From: Roseiarcus sp963807735
GTDB taxonomy: Bacteria; Pseudomonadota; Alphaproteobacteria; Rhizobiales; Beijerinckiaceae
DNA length: 64,000 bases
Reading direction: 5' to 3'
NCBI GenBank assembly: GCA_963807735.1
Contig: CAWEDI010000019.1
Span: 124,001-188,000 of the forward strand
Positions 24,988 to 34,373 of this stretch are shown here, piece by piece. The position numbers and the translations under genes are program-made. The stretch's first letter is position 1; every line of letters begins with the position of its first letter. The notes under the pieces were generated by a model. The model was given only the letters and a program-made list of their open reading frames with translations, was not told the DNA's origin and made no database searches.

Positions 24988-25994
24988 GCCAAGCCAGCAT
25001 GCTCGCCGAACCGCGCGCAACGGCGCGAGTCAATCTGCTGCGCGCCGAGGCGGCGATCGCGCCCGATCCGACGCCAACCGTCGCCACCAAGCAGACGCAG
25101 ATCATCGCGATCTACGGCAAGGGCGGCATCGGCAAGAGCTTCACCCTCGCCAATCTCTCCTACATGATGGCGCAGCGCGGCAAGAAGGTGCTGCTGATCG
25201 GCTGCGACCCGAAGAGCGACACCACCTCGCTGCTGTTTGGCGGCCGCGCCTGTCCGACGATCATCGAAACCTCGACGCGCAAAAAACTCGCGGGCGAGCA
25301 GGTCCAGATCGGCGATGTCTGTTTCAAGCGCGACGGCGTGTTCGCCATGGAGCTGGGCGGCCCCGAGGTCGGGCGCGGTTGCGGCGGCCGCGGCATCATC
25401 CACGGCTTCGAACTGCTCGAAAAGCTCGGGTTCCATGAGTGGGGCTTCGACTATGTGCTGCTCGACTTTCTTGGCGACGTGGTGTGCGGCGGCTTCGGCC
25501 TGCCGATCGCGCGCGACATGTGCCAGAAGGTCATCATCGTCGGCTCCAACGATCTGCAATCGCTCTACGTCGCCAACAATGTCTGTTCGGCGGTCGAATA
25601 TTTCCGCAAGCTCGGCGGCAATGTCGGGGTCGGCGGTCTCGTCATCAACAAGGACGACGGCACCGGCGAGGCGAAAGCCTTTGCGGAGGCGGCGGGGATT
25701 CCGGTGCTGGCGGCGATCCCGGCGGACGAGGACATTCGCCGCAAGAGCGCCAATTACGAGATCATCGGCCGGCCGGAAAGCCGCTGGGCGTCGCTGTTCG
25801 ACGAGCTCGCCGCCAATGTGGCGGCCGCCGCGCCGCACCGTCCGACGCCGCTGACGCAGGACGGTCTGCTCGGCCTGTTCTCCAGCCACGCGACGGGGCG
25901 CGACTATGTGCTGACGCCCGCCACGCAAGTGGACATGTGCGGCGCGGCGCTGGTTGAAAAGCCGTCGCTCGAAGTCGTCTACGACGCCGTTTGA
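24984..25994 (+). CDS. bchX: chlorophyllide reductase iron protein BchX
   Basis: 336 residues. ATP-dependent reductase of chlorophyllide a reductase, related to NifH and BchL; it donates electrons to BchYZ for C7-C8 reduction. P-loop IYGKGGIGKSFTLANLSYMM, the switch II segment VLLDFLGDVVCGGFG, and 4Fe-4S ligands in GRGCGGRG and DVVCGGFG. The ATG at 24984 overlaps the end of bchC. The N-terminal extension of about 35 residues before the P-loop is normal for BchX. Confidence 0.96.
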   Translation: MSQASMLAEPRATARVNLLRAEAAIAPDPTPTVATKQTQIIAIYGKGGIGKSFTLANLSYMMAQRGKKVLLIGCDPKSDTTSLLFGGRACPTIIETSTRKKLAGEQVQIGDVCFKRDGVFAMELGGPEVGRGCGGRGIIHGFELLEKLGFHEWGFDYVLLDFLGDVVCGGFGLPIARDMCQKVIIVGSNDLQSLYVANNVCSAVEYFRKLGGNVGVGGLVINKDDGTGEAKAFAEAAGIPVLAAIPADEDIRRKSANYEIIGRPESRWASLFDELAANVAAAAPHRPTPLTQDGLLGLFSSHATGRDYVLTPATQVDMCGAALVEKPSLEVVYDAV

Positions 25995-26004
25995 GAGAGC
26001 CGCC

Positions 26005-27498
26005 ATGCTGGACGACGCCCCTACCCTGCCCCCCGGCGCCGAGCCGACGGCGTCCGGCTGTCACGGCGGCAAGGACACGATGCGCAAGGCCGCGGCCGCC
26101 GCGGGCATGAGCGACACCCTGGCGCGTTACGCCAAGGATTATCCGGCGGGGCCGCACGACCAGCCGCAGAGCATGTGCCCGGCCTTCGGCTCGCTGCGGG
26201 TCGGCCTGCGCATGCGGCGCACGGCGACGATCTTGTCGGGATCGGCCTGTTGCGTCTACGGGCTCACCTTTGTCTCGCATTTCTACGGCGCCAAGCGCTC
26301 CGTCGGCTATGTGCCGTTCAATTCGGAGACGCTGGTCACCGGCAAGTTGTTTGAAGACATCCGCGAGGCGGTGTTCAAACTCTGCGATCCCGACAAATAC
26401 GATGCGGTCGTCGTCACCAACCTTTGCGTGCCGACCGCCTCCGGCGTGCCGCTGCGCCTGCTGCCGAAGACGATCAACGGCGTGCGCGTGATCGGCATCG
26501 ACGTCCCGGGCTTTGGCGTGCCGACGCACGCGGAAGCCAAGGACGTGCTCGCCGGCGCCATGCTGAAATTCGCCCGCGCCGAAGCGGAGCAAGGCCCCGT
26601 TCAGGCGCCGCGAACCCCGCGCGCCGACAAACCCTCCGTCACGCTGCTCGGCGAGATGTTCCCCGCCGATCCGGTGCAGATCGCCGGCATGCTCGACCTG
26701 CTCGGCCTCGCAGCCGGTCCCGCCGTTCCCACCCGCGAATGGCGCGAACTTTACGGGGCGCTCGATTGCGCCGCGGTCGCCGCCATCCATCCCTTCTACA
26801 CCGCATGCGTGCGCGAGTTCGAGGCGGCCGGTCGCATGGTGATCGGCTCGGCCCCGGTCGGCGTCGAGGGAACCGCGGCTTGGTTGGACGCGATCGGCGC
26901 CGCCTGCCATGTGCCGGCGGCGCGCATCGACGCCGCCAAGGCGCGGCTGTTGCCGGCGATCGCGGGCGCTTTGGAGAAGACTCCCATCCGCGGCCGCATC
27001 ACGCTCTCGGGCTACGAGGGCTCGGAGTTGATTGTCGGGCGCCTGTTGGTCGAGAGCGGCGCGGATCTGCGCTACGTCGGAACCGCCTGCCCGCGCACGC
27101 GCTTCTCCGAGGCCGATCACGCCTGGCTCGAAGCGCGCGGCGTCGAGGTGCGCTTCCGCGCTTCGCTGGAGGACGATCTCGCCGCATTCGACGCGTTCGC
27201 GCCCGATCTCGCGATCGGCACCACTCCCGTGGTGCAGGCCGCGAAAACGCGGGCGACCCCGGCGCTCTATTTCACCAATCTGATATCGGCGCGGCCGCTT
27301 ATGGGCGTCGCCGGCGCAGGGGCGCTGGCCAAGGTCATCAACGCCGCGATCGCCGGCCGCGATCGGTTCGAACAGATGCGGTCGTTCTTCGCCGGCGTCG
27401 GCGAGGGTTTCGCCGCCGGCGTCTGGGAGACCGCACCGCAGGAGCGGGCGAAGCCGCCGCGCGCCAAGCCGAAGTCCGAGGAGCTCGGCGCATGCTAG
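26005..27498 (+). CDS. bchY: chlorophyllide reductase subunit BchY
   Basis: About 497 residues. Catalytic alpha-like subunit of chlorophyllide a reductase; binds a 4Fe-4S cluster with BchZ. Cluster cysteines are visible in QPQSMCPAFGSLR, SGSACCVYGL and VVTNLCVPTASG. The chosen ATG (MLDDAPTLPPGAEP) lies ten bases after the bchX stop, with GAGAG upstream. The stop codon overlaps the bchZ ATG by seven bases. Confidence 0.96.
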   Translation: MLDDAPTLPPGAEPTASGCHGGKDTMRKAAAAAGMSDTLARYAKDYPAGPHDQPQSMCPAFGSLRVGLRMRRTATILSGSACCVYGLTFVSHFYGAKRSVGYVPFNSETLVTGKLFEDIREAVFKLCDPDKYDAVVVTNLCVPTASGVPLRLLPKTINGVRVIGIDVPGFGVPTHAEAKDVLAGAMLKFARAEAEQGPVQAPRTPRADKPSVTLLGEMFPADPVQIAGMLDLLGLAAGPAVPTREWRELYGALDCAAVAAIHPFYTACVREFEAAGRMVIGSAPVGVEGTAAWLDAIGAACHVPAARIDAAKARLLPAIAGALEKTPIRGRITLSGYEGSELIVGRLLVESGADLRYVGTACPRTRFSEADHAWLEARGVEVRFRASLEDDLAAFDAFAPDLAIGTTPVVQAAKTRATPALYFTNLISARPLMGVAGAGALAKVINAAIAGRDRFEQMRSFFAGVGEGFAAGVWETAPQERAKPPRAKPKSEELGAC

Positions 27499-28934
27499 TT
27501 CTCGACCACGATCGCGCCGGCGGATACTGGGGCGCCGTCTACGTGTTCACCGCCGTGAAGGGTCTTCAGGTGGTGATTGACGGCCCGGTTGGTTGCGAGA
27601 ATCTGCCGGTGACGTCGGTGCTGCACTACACCGACGCGCTGCCTCCGCACGAGCTGCCGATCGTCGTGACCGGACTCTCCGAGGAGGAGCTCGGCCGCCA
27701 CGGCACCGAAGGCGCGATGCGCCGCGCACACAAGACGCTCGATCCCGATTTGCCGAGCGTCGTCGTCACCGGCTCGATCGCCGAGATGATTGGCGGCGGC
27801 GTGACCCCGGAAGGCACCGGCCTGCAACGTTTCCTGCCGCGCACGATCGACGAGGACCAGTGGCAAAGCGCCAATCGCGCGATGACGTGGCTGTGGAGCG
27901 AGTACGGCGCGAAAAAGGGCCGCGCGCCGAAGCCGAAGCCGCGCGCGCCGGGCCAGAAACCGCGCGTCAACATCATCGGCCCCGCCTATGGCGTGTTCAA
28001 CATGCCGTCCGACCTGCACGAGATTCGCCGGTTGATCGAAGGCATCGGAGCCGAGGTCAACCTGACGTTCCCGCTCGGCGCCCATCTCGCCGACACGCCG
28101 CGGTTGATCGACGCCGAGGCGAACGTCTGCCTCTATCGCGAGTTCGGGCGCGGCCTGTGCGAGGCGCTCGACAAGCCTTATCTGCAAGCGCCGATCGGGT
28201 TGTACTCGACAACCAAGTTTTTGCGCGCGCTTGGCGAAATCCTGGAGCTTGATCCCGAACCGTTCATCGCCAAAGAGAAGCACACCACGATCAAGCCGAT
28301 CTGGGACCTCTGGCGCTCGGTGACGCAGGACTTCTTCGCCACCGCGACCTTCGCCATCGTCGCCAACGAGACCTACGCGCGCGGGATTCGCCATTTCCTC
28401 GAAGACGAAATGGGCCTGCCCTGCATGTTCGCGATCTCCCGCAAACCCGGGGAGAAGACCGACAACGCTGGGGTCCGCGAGGCGATGCGCACCAAGACGC
28501 CGCTGGTCATGCTCGGCAGCGTCAACGAGCGCATGTACGCGGCCGAAGCGGGCGTGCGCGCCGTCCATATCGCCGCCTCGTTCCCCGGCGCGGTGGTGCG
28601 CCGCCACACCGGCACGCCGTTCATGGGCTACGCGGGCGCGACTTATCTGGTGCAGGAGATCTGCAACGCGCTGTTCGAGGCGCTGTTCCAGATCCTGCCG
28701 CTCGGCGGGGATTTGGACAAGGTCGAGCCCACGCCCTCGCGGCTGGCGAAGGAGCTGCCGTGGAGCGAGGGCGCGAGGACGCGATACGACGAAATCGTCG
28801 AGCGGGCGCCAGTGCTGGTGCGCATCTCGCTCGCCAAGCGGCTTCGCGACGCGGCGGAAGCCCGCGCCCGGCGCGGCGGCGACGACGAGGTGTCGCTTCA
28901 CCACATTGAAGCCGTACGCGAAGCGATGGCGTGA
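27492..28934 (+). CDS. bchZ: chlorophyllide reductase subunit BchZ
   Basis: 480 residues. Beta-like subunit of chlorophyllide a reductase with BchY. VIDGPVGCENLPVTSVLHYT and LPHELP-type residues near the N-terminus, GGGVTPEGTGLQRFLPRTID, and the C-terminal SLHHIEAVREAM match the family. The ATG at 27492 lies inside the bchY end. The last codons overlap a GTG that could start the next small frame, but a better start lies 30 bases on. Confidence 0.96.
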   Translation: MLVLDHDRAGGYWGAVYVFTAVKGLQVVIDGPVGCENLPVTSVLHYTDALPPHELPIVVTGLSEEELGRHGTEGAMRRAHKTLDPDLPSVVVTGSIAEMIGGGVTPEGTGLQRFLPRTIDEDQWQSANRAMTWLWSEYGAKKGRAPKPKPRAPGQKPRVNIIGPAYGVFNMPSDLHEIRRLIEGIGAEVNLTFPLGAHLADTPRLIDAEANVCLYREFGRGLCEALDKPYLQAPIGLYSTTKFLRALGEILELDPEPFIAKEKHTTIKPIWDLWRSVTQDFFATATFAIVANETYARGIRHFLEDEMGLPCMFAISRKPGEKTDNAGVREAMRTKTPLVMLGSVNERMYAAEAGVRAVHIAASFPGAVVRRHTGTPFMGYAGATYLVQEICNALFEALFQILPLGGDLDKVEPTPSRLAKELPWSEGARTRYDEIVERAPVLVRISLAKRLRDAAEARARRGGDDEVSLHHIEAVREAMA

Positions 28935-28963
28935 AGCCTGACAAGGTCGACAGGAGCGAAACG

Positions 28964-29239
28964 ATGACGATGGCGTTCAACGGAGCCTCCGGACTTTGGC
29001 GCAACGGTTTGCGCTCCCATCTCGTTTACGGCGCACTGCTGCCGTTGTTCATGTTGTCTGAAGGCGTCGAACGATTGGGCGCGCGGATGCACGCCGACGT
29101 CAGCGATGCGGCCCCGGCCGGCGAAGACTGGTTGACCCGCGCACGCTCGCAAGCCTCCATCGCAACCTCCTACGCGCTGACAGCCCGTCGGCTGTTGCAA
29201 TCATCCGAGCGGCGTCGCCGCCCGGAACGCCCGTCGTGA
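28964..29239 (+). CDS. small protein in the pufQ position, 91 aa
   Basis: Located between bchZ and pufB, where Rhodobacter has pufQ. One hydrophobic stretch (RSHLVYGALLPLFMLSEGV) is followed by a hydrophilic, arginine-rich tail. AGGAG lies seven bases before the ATG at 28964; an in-frame GTG at 28931 that overlaps the bchZ stop is an alternative. Similarity to Rhodobacter PufQ is by position and size more than by sequence, so I do not assign the name. It may assist light-harvesting 1 assembly or pigment supply. Confidence 0.6.
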   Translation: MTMAFNGASGLWRNGLRSHLVYGALLPLFMLSEGVERLGARMHADVSDAAPAGEDWLTRARSQASIATSYALTARRLLQSSERRRRPERPS

Positions 29240-29303
29240 CCGCAAATCACGATTCATCCGGCCGCGAAGGGCGTGCGCGGCGCAGCTAATGGAGGTCTAT
29301 CCC

Positions 29304-29531
29304 ATGGCTATTGACGACGTCGGCAGATCCTCTCTGTCGGGCTTGACCGAAGCGGAGGCGAAGGAATTTCATTCCATATTCGTCACCAGCTTCATTGCGT
29401 TCACGGTGGTCGCGATCATCGCGCACATCCTGGTTTGGATGTGGCGGCCGTGGATTCCCGGGCCGAAAGGCTATGCGCTTCTCGACGGCGCGGCGGCGAC
29501 GCTGCACCACGCGATGTCGCTGATCGGTTGA
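29304..29531 (+). CDS. pufB: light-harvesting 1 beta subunit PufB
   Basis: 75 residues. Core antenna beta polypeptide: acidic N-terminus with LTEAEAKEFHSIFVTSF, one membrane helix, and the bacteriochlorophyll-ligating His in IIAHILVWMWRPWIP. TGGAGG lies eight bases before the chosen ATG. The C-terminal extension (GYALLDGAAATLHHAMSLIG) is longer than in Rhodobacter. Followed after 13 bases by pufA. Confidence 0.95.
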   Translation: MAIDDVGRSSLSGLTEAEAKEFHSIFVTSFIAFTVVAIIAHILVWMWRPWIPGPKGYALLDGAAATLHHAMSLIG

Positions 29532-29544
29532 GACGGAGGCGAGC

Positions 29545-29727
29545 ATGTATAAGGTTTGGTTACTGTTTGATCCGCGGCGGACGCTCGTTGCGCTGTTCGC
29601 GTTCCTGTTCATCCTGGCTCTGGTGATCCATTTCATTCTTTTGAGCACGGATCGCTTCAACTGGCTCGACGGGAAGCCGTCAAAGACCGGCGCCGCCGAG
29701 ATGACGATCACGACCTTGGTCGGCTGA
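29545..29727 (+). CDS. pufA: light-harvesting 1 alpha subunit PufA
   Basis: 60 residues. MYKVWLLFDPRRTLVALFAF, the bacteriochlorophyll-ligating His in LVIHFILLSTDRFNWL, and a short periplasmic tail are diagnostic of LH1 alpha. Forms alpha/beta rings around the reaction centre with PufB. An intercistronic hairpin follows before pufL. Confidence 0.96.
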   Translation: MYKVWLLFDPRRTLVALFAFLFILALVIHFILLSTDRFNWLDGKPSKTGAAEMTITTLVG

Positions 29728-29742
29728 TCGTCTGCGTCAATC

Positions 29743-29770
29743 GGCTGCGGAGAGCAACGCCTCCGCGGCC
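29743..29770 (+). terminator. pufA-pufL intercistronic hairpin
   Basis: GGCTGCGGAG and CTCCGCGGCC form a 10-base stem with one G-U pair and an 8-base loop, with no U run after it. In Rhodobacter the hairpin at this place protects pufBA mRNA from 3' decay and raises antenna-to-reaction-centre stoichiometry; the same role is inferred here. Confidence 0.75.
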
Positions 29771-29811
29771 CTCCGGCGATTTAAAGAACCGGCATGAAGG
29801 GAGAGACCGCT

Positions 29812-30636
29812 GTGGCGATGCTCAATTTCGAGAGGAAGTACCGCGTCCGCGGCGGCACTTTGTTGGGCGGCGACCTGTTCGATTTCTGGGTCGGCCCGTT
29901 CTATGTCGGCTTCTTCGGCGTCACCACGCTGATTTTCGCCGCGGTCGGAACCGCGATGATCCTCTGGGGCGCCGCGCTCGGACCGACCTGGAACATCTGG
30001 CAGATCAACATCGCGCCGCCCGACATCAAATACGGCCTGGCGCTGGCGCCGTTGAGGGAAGGCGGGCTGTGGCAGATCATCACGATGTGTGCGATCGGCG
30101 CATTTGTGTCGTGGGCGCTGCGTGAGGTTGAAATCTGCCGCAAGCTCGGCATGGGCTATCACGTTCCGTTCGCCTTCAGCATGGCGATCCTTGCCTACGT
30201 GACGCTGGTGGTCATCCGACCCTTATTGCTTGGCGCCTGGGGCTTCGGATTCCCGTACGGCATCCTCAGCCATCTCGACTGGGTGTCGAACACCGGCTAT
30301 CAATATCTGCACTTCCACTACAACCCTGCGCACATGCTGGCGGTGACGTTCTTCTTCACCAACGCGCTCGCGCTCGCCATGCACGGTTCGCTGATCCTAT
30401 CGGCCGCCAACCCGAAACGCGGCGAGACGATGCGCGCCACCGAGCACGAAGACACCTACTTCCGCGACACGATCGGCTATTCGATCGGCACCCTCGGCAT
30501 CCACCGTCTCGGCCTGTTCCTCTCAGTCTCCGCGGTGTTCTGGAGCGCCGTCTGTATCGTTATCAGCGGACCGTTCTGGACCAAGGGCTGGCCGGAATGG
30601 TGGAACTGGTGGCTCAACCTTCCGATCTGGCGCTGA
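29812..30636 (+). CDS. pufL: reaction centre L subunit PufL
   Basis: 274 residues. Five-helix core protein of the type II reaction centre. FERKYRVRGGTLLGGDLFDF, YHVPFAFSMAILAYVT, the bacteriochlorophyll ligand region HLDWVSNTGYQYLHFHYNPA and the Fe/quinone region (AMHGSLILSAANP, GTLGIHRLGLF) are present. I use the GTG at 29812 (VAMLNFERK) with GGGAGAG upstream, since the family begins AML; an ATG at 29794 would add six residues. Confidence 0.96.
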   Translation: MAMLNFERKYRVRGGTLLGGDLFDFWVGPFYVGFFGVTTLIFAAVGTAMILWGAALGPTWNIWQINIAPPDIKYGLALAPLREGGLWQIITMCAIGAFVSWALREVEICRKLGMGYHVPFAFSMAILAYVTLVVIRPLLLGAWGFGFPYGILSHLDWVSNTGYQYLHFHYNPAHMLAVTFFFTNALALAMHGSLILSAANPKRGETMRATEHEDTYFRDTIGYSIGTLGIHRLGLFLSVSAVFWSAVCIVISGPFWTKGWPEWWNWWLNLPIWR

Positions 30637-30660
30637 CCTCCATTTGAACGAGAGACGTCA

Positions 30661-31637
30661 TGTCCATCTATGAGAACATCTACACGCAGGTGCAGGCGCG
30701 GCCGCGCGTCGCCGACTTCGGCGTGACGGCCGGCGATCCCAGGCTCACCGGCAAGCCGGCGTTCAACAGGCTGCTCGGCATGTTCGCCAACGCGCAGCTC
30801 GGCCCGATCTACCTCGGCGGTTACGGCGCGCTGTCGTTCGCTTTCGGCTTCGCCGCCTTCGAGATCATCGGTCTCAACATGTTCGCCTCGGTGCACTGGA
30901 GCCCGATTCAGTTCGTGCGCCAGCTGCCGTGGCTCGCGCTCGAGCCGCCACGGCCCGAGCAAGGAATCCGCCTGTTTCCGCCGCTCGCCGAAGGCGGCTG
31001 GTGGTTGATGGCCGGTTTCTTCCTCACCACCTCGATCCTGCTCTGGTGGGCGCGCATGTACACCCGCGCGCGCGAGCTCGGCATGGGAACGCACAACGCC
31101 TGGGCGTTCGCCTCCGCAATCTGGCTCTATCTGACGCTCGGCTTCATTCGGCCGCTGCTGATGGGGCATTGGAGCGAAGCGGTGCCGTTCGGGATCTTCC
31201 CGCATCTTGATTGGACGGCGGCGTTCTCGCTGCGCTATGGAAACCTGTTCTACAACCCGTTCCATATGCTGTCGATCGCGTTCCTCTATGGGTCGGCGCT
31301 GCTGTTCGCCATGCACGCGGGGACGATTCTTGCGGTCGGGCGGTTTGGCGGCGAACGCGAGTTGGAGCAGATCGTCTATCGCAGCACTGCGTCGGAGCGC
31401 GCGGCGTTGTTCTGGCGCTGGACGATGGGCTTCAACGCCACCATCGAATCGATTCATCGTTGGGCGTGGTGGTTCGCGGTGCTCTGCCCGCTGACCGGCG
31501 GCATCGGCATCCTGCTCACCGGAACCGTCGTCGACAATTGGTATCTCTGGGCGGTGCATCACGGCGTGGCGCCGATGTATCCGCACGTGTTTCCGCCCGT
31601 CGTCGATCCGGCGGCCGCTCCGGGAGGCGCATCATGA
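30661..31637 (+). CDS. pufM: reaction centre M subunit PufM
   Basis: 325 residues. Pairs with PufL to hold the bacteriochlorophyll special pair, bacteriopheophytins and QA. YENIYTQVQARPRVADFGV opens the protein. Ligand histidines lie in IFPHLDWTAAFSLRYGNLFY, YNPFHMLSIAFLYGS and FNATIESIHRWAWWFA. The stop overlaps the pufC ATG by four bases. Confidence 0.97.
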
Positions 31638-32677
31638 AACTCTGGCAAGTGTTCGTCACGGCCGCGGTGGTGCTGCTCACGGTCGCCATGCTATTCACGG
31701 CCGGTTGGGTGCGACCGCCGATCCTGTCGACCCAGACCGGCTACCGCGGAACCGGCGCCGATCAACTGACGACGCCGGCGGCGGCGGCGCTGGCGGCCTA
31801 CGCCAACAAGCTGCCGGACCCGATCGACAAAGCGTCCCCCGACGGCGATCGCGCGGGCACGGCGTATCAGAACGTCAAGGTTCTCGGCGATCTCAGCGTC
31901 GATCAGTTCAATCGCGTGATGCTGGCGCTCGCCGAATGGGTCGCGCCGCCGGAACAAGGCTGCAACTATTGCCACGCCGAGAGCGGCATGGCCGACGACA
32001 GCCTCTACACCAAGCGCGTCGCGCGGCGCATGCTAGAGATGACGCGCCATATCAACAAGGATTGGAAGGCGCATGTCGGCGCGACGGGCGTGACCTGCTA
32101 CACCTGTCATCGTGGCGCGCCGGTGCCGAAGAACATCTGGTTCGCCGGCGTGTCGCCGAACGCGGGCGGCTTCGCCGCGTCCAACGATGGATTTGGACAT
32201 CCGGACGCCTTCAACGGCTCGACGTCGCTCGCCGGCGATCCGTTCTCCGCGCAATTGGACAGCAAAGAACCCCTCGGTCCCAAGGACTCGATCCGCGTCC
32301 AGGCGACTGAGGCGCTTCCCGCCGGCTACGGCGCGCCGATCCAGGCGACAGAAAGAACCTACGCGCTGATGATCGCGATGTCGCAAAGCCTCGGCGTCAA
32401 CTGCACATTCTGTCACAGTTCGCGCGCGTTCGAGAACTGGGAGCAGAGCTCGCCGGCCCGCGTGGTCGCCTGGCACGGCATCGCGATGACGCGCGACCTC
32501 AATGCGAACTATCTCGATCCGCTGAAGCCGGAATTCCCGGCCAACCGCCTCGGGCCGAGCGGCGACGGACCGAAGCTGTTCTGCGCGACTTGTCACCAGG
32601 GCGCGAACAAACCGTTGCTAGGCGTAAGCATGGCGAAGGATTGGCCGGAACTCGGCGGAGCAAGCCCCTCCCCTTAG
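31634..32677 (+). CDS. pufC: tetrahaem reaction centre cytochrome c subunit PufC
   Basis: 347 residues with four haem-binding motifs: CNYCH (residues 110-114), CYTCH (155-159), CTFCH (257-261) and CATCH (317-321). It re-reduces the photo-oxidised special pair from the periplasm. The N-terminal hydrophobic helix (residues 6-25) has no lipobox cysteine, so it is probably an uncleaved anchor rather than a lipoprotein. Met and His axial ligands lie in MLEMTRHI and MTRDL-like helices. Its likely electron donor, a HiPIP, is encoded at 59.6 kb. Last gene of the puf operon. Confidence 0.96.
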   Translation: MKLWQVFVTAAVVLLTVAMLFTAGWVRPPILSTQTGYRGTGADQLTTPAAAALAAYANKLPDPIDKASPDGDRAGTAYQNVKVLGDLSVDQFNRVMLALAEWVAPPEQGCNYCHAESGMADDSLYTKRVARRMLEMTRHINKDWKAHVGATGVTCYTCHRGAPVPKNIWFAGVSPNAGGFAASNDGFGHPDAFNGSTSLAGDPFSAQLDSKEPLGPKDSIRVQATEALPAGYGAPIQATERTYALMIAMSQSLGVNCTFCHSSRAFENWEQSSPARVVAWHGIAMTRDLNANYLDPLKPEFPANRLGPSGDGPKLFCATCHQGANKPLLGVSMAKDWPELGGASPSP

Positions 32678-32700
32678 CCCGTCGAGCATCCGGCGAAGAG

Positions 32701-32727
32701 ACGCCCGCGGCACGCCGCGGGCGTTTT
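32701..32727 (+). terminator. rho-independent terminator after pufC
   Basis: ACGCCCGCGG, a CACG loop and CCGCGGGCGT form a perfect 10-base GC-rich stem followed by TTTTCGTTT. It ends the bchCXYZ-puf transcript 24 bases after the pufC stop. Confidence 0.88.
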
Positions 32728-32790
32728 CGTTTGGACGGGGTTGCGCGCGGCGCCAAGGTTGCTGTTTCGGAGATCGATATGACAGCTCGG

Positions 32791-32892
32791 TCATGGCGAG
32801 CGAAGCGCAGCCATCCATCTCCGAGAGATCGTTCGCCAGCCGGATGGGGAGTATCAACGGCGCCGTGGATCGCGTCGCTTCGCTCGCGATGA
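32791..32892. repeat. palindromic intergenic repeat, family A copy 2
   Basis: Arms at 32791-32817 and 32866-32892 are inverted copies with about four mismatches. The left arm begins TCATGGCGAGCGAAGCGCAG and closely matches the copy at 19330. It lies between the convergent puf and hemA ends in a 344-base spacer that otherwise holds only the pufC terminator. Confidence 0.72.
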
Positions 32893-33021
32893 CGAGGGAG
32901 CTAAGTGAATATGGTAGAAAGCTTGAGCGCAACCCGCAACAGATAGCGCGGCGACCCACACCGGGTCGCGGCGCAAAATATTATCTGAAGCGTGGACCAG
33001 CGAGCCTACGCGAGCGCGCGT

Positions 33022-34339
33022 CTACTCCGCCGCCTTGCGCATCTCCGGGTAGGCGCATTCCGGCTCCGTCCGGCCGGCCGCCCGGCGCAGCGGCAGAATT
33101 TGCGCCTGCTGGAACGGGAGATCGAGCGTGCGCCACACGTCAACCAGCGCCTCGACCAGCTCGGCAACATGCGCCTCGGTGTGGCGCGGCGTCGGCGTGA
33201 TGCGCAGGCGCTCGGTCCCGATCGCCACGGTCGGATAGTTGATTGGCTGGATGTAGATGGCGTGGCGGCGCAGCAGCAGATCGCTCGCCGCCTTGCAGCG
33301 CTCGGCGTCGCCGACCCTCAACGGCACGATATGCGAGCGGTTCGCCATCACCGGCAGGCCGGCGGCGGTCAGCGCATGCTTCGTCAGTGCGGCCATGTAT
33401 TGGTGACGCTGGCGCTCGACGCGGCGATTGCTTCAGGTGGCGCACGGCGGCGGCGGCGGCGGCCGTGACCATCGGCGGCAGCGACGTCGTGAAGATGAAT
33501 TGCGGGGCGTAGCTGCGCACCGCGTCGATGATGACCGCGTCGCCGGCGATATAGCCGCCAAGCGCGCCGAACCCCTTGGCGAGCGTGCCTTCGATCACGT
33601 CGATCCGGTCCATCAACCCTTCGCGCTCGTGCGATGCCGCCGCCGCGCGCGCCGTACATGCCGACCGCGTGCACCTCGTCGATATAGGTCATCGCGCCGT
33701 GGCGCTCGGCGACGTCGACGAATGTCGACGATCGGCGCGATGTCGCCGTCCATCGAATAGAGGCTCTCGAACACGACCAGCTTCGGCCGCGCCGGGCCCG
33801 CGGCGATCAGCAACTGTTCGAGATGGGCCGCGTCGTTGTGCCGCCAGACCTGCTTCTCGCATCCCGAGCGGCGCACGCCTTCGATCATCGAATTGTGGTT
33901 CAGCGCGTCCGAAAGGATCAGACAATCCGGGCATCAGACGAGGCGATCGTCGAGATGCCGGCCAGATTCGAGATCCAGCCGGAGGTGAACACCAGCGCCG
34001 CGGCTTTGCCATGCAGGTCGGCGAGTTCGCGCCTCAAGTTCGACGATCGGGTTGTGCGTGCCCGAAATGTTGCGCGTGCCGCCGGCGCCGGCGCCATGCC
34101 GCTCCAGCGCCGTGCGATGCGGCTTCGACGACCTTGGGGTGTCCGCCCATGCCGAGATAGTCGTTCGAACACCAGATCGTCACGTCGCGCGGGGTTTCCT
34201 CCGCCGCGTCGGGGCGCCACAGCGCCAGCGGAAAGCGGCCGGCGTCGCGTTCCAGATTGGCGAACACGCGATAGCGGTTTTCGTCCTTGAGTCGACGGAT
34301 CGCGGTTTCGAAATGGGCCCGGCAGGTCAGCGTGTTCAT
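33022..34339 (-). CDS. hemA: 5-aminolevulinate synthase HemA, six frameshifts
   Basis: Condenses glycine and succinyl-CoA, the first step of tetrapyrrole synthesis in alphaproteobacteria. It starts MNTLTCRAHFETAIRRLKDE and all family blocks are present but spread over three frames: TIWCSNDYLGMGGHPKVVEA, HGAGAGGTRNISGTHNP, VFESLYSMDGDIAPI, MTYIDEVHAVGMYGARGGGI, IEGTLAKGFGALGGYIAGDA (PLP-lysine) and LRITPTPRH. Breaks fall near 34110, 34030, 33925, 33725, 33640 and 33425. Removing seven inserted bases gives about 436 residues, the expected size. Conservation between breaks argues for sequence errors. Last gene of the bchF-hemA operon, 34 bases after puhE. Confidence 0.88.
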
Positions 34340-34373
34340 GGTTAGGGGCCTTTCGCGTTGGAGGTTTGTTTGC

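Noticed and set aside
26424..27491. Upstream extension of the bchZ frame through most of bchY
   Set aside because: Arg-rich shadow of bchY; the conserved BchZ start MLVLDHDRAGGYWGAVY is at 27492.
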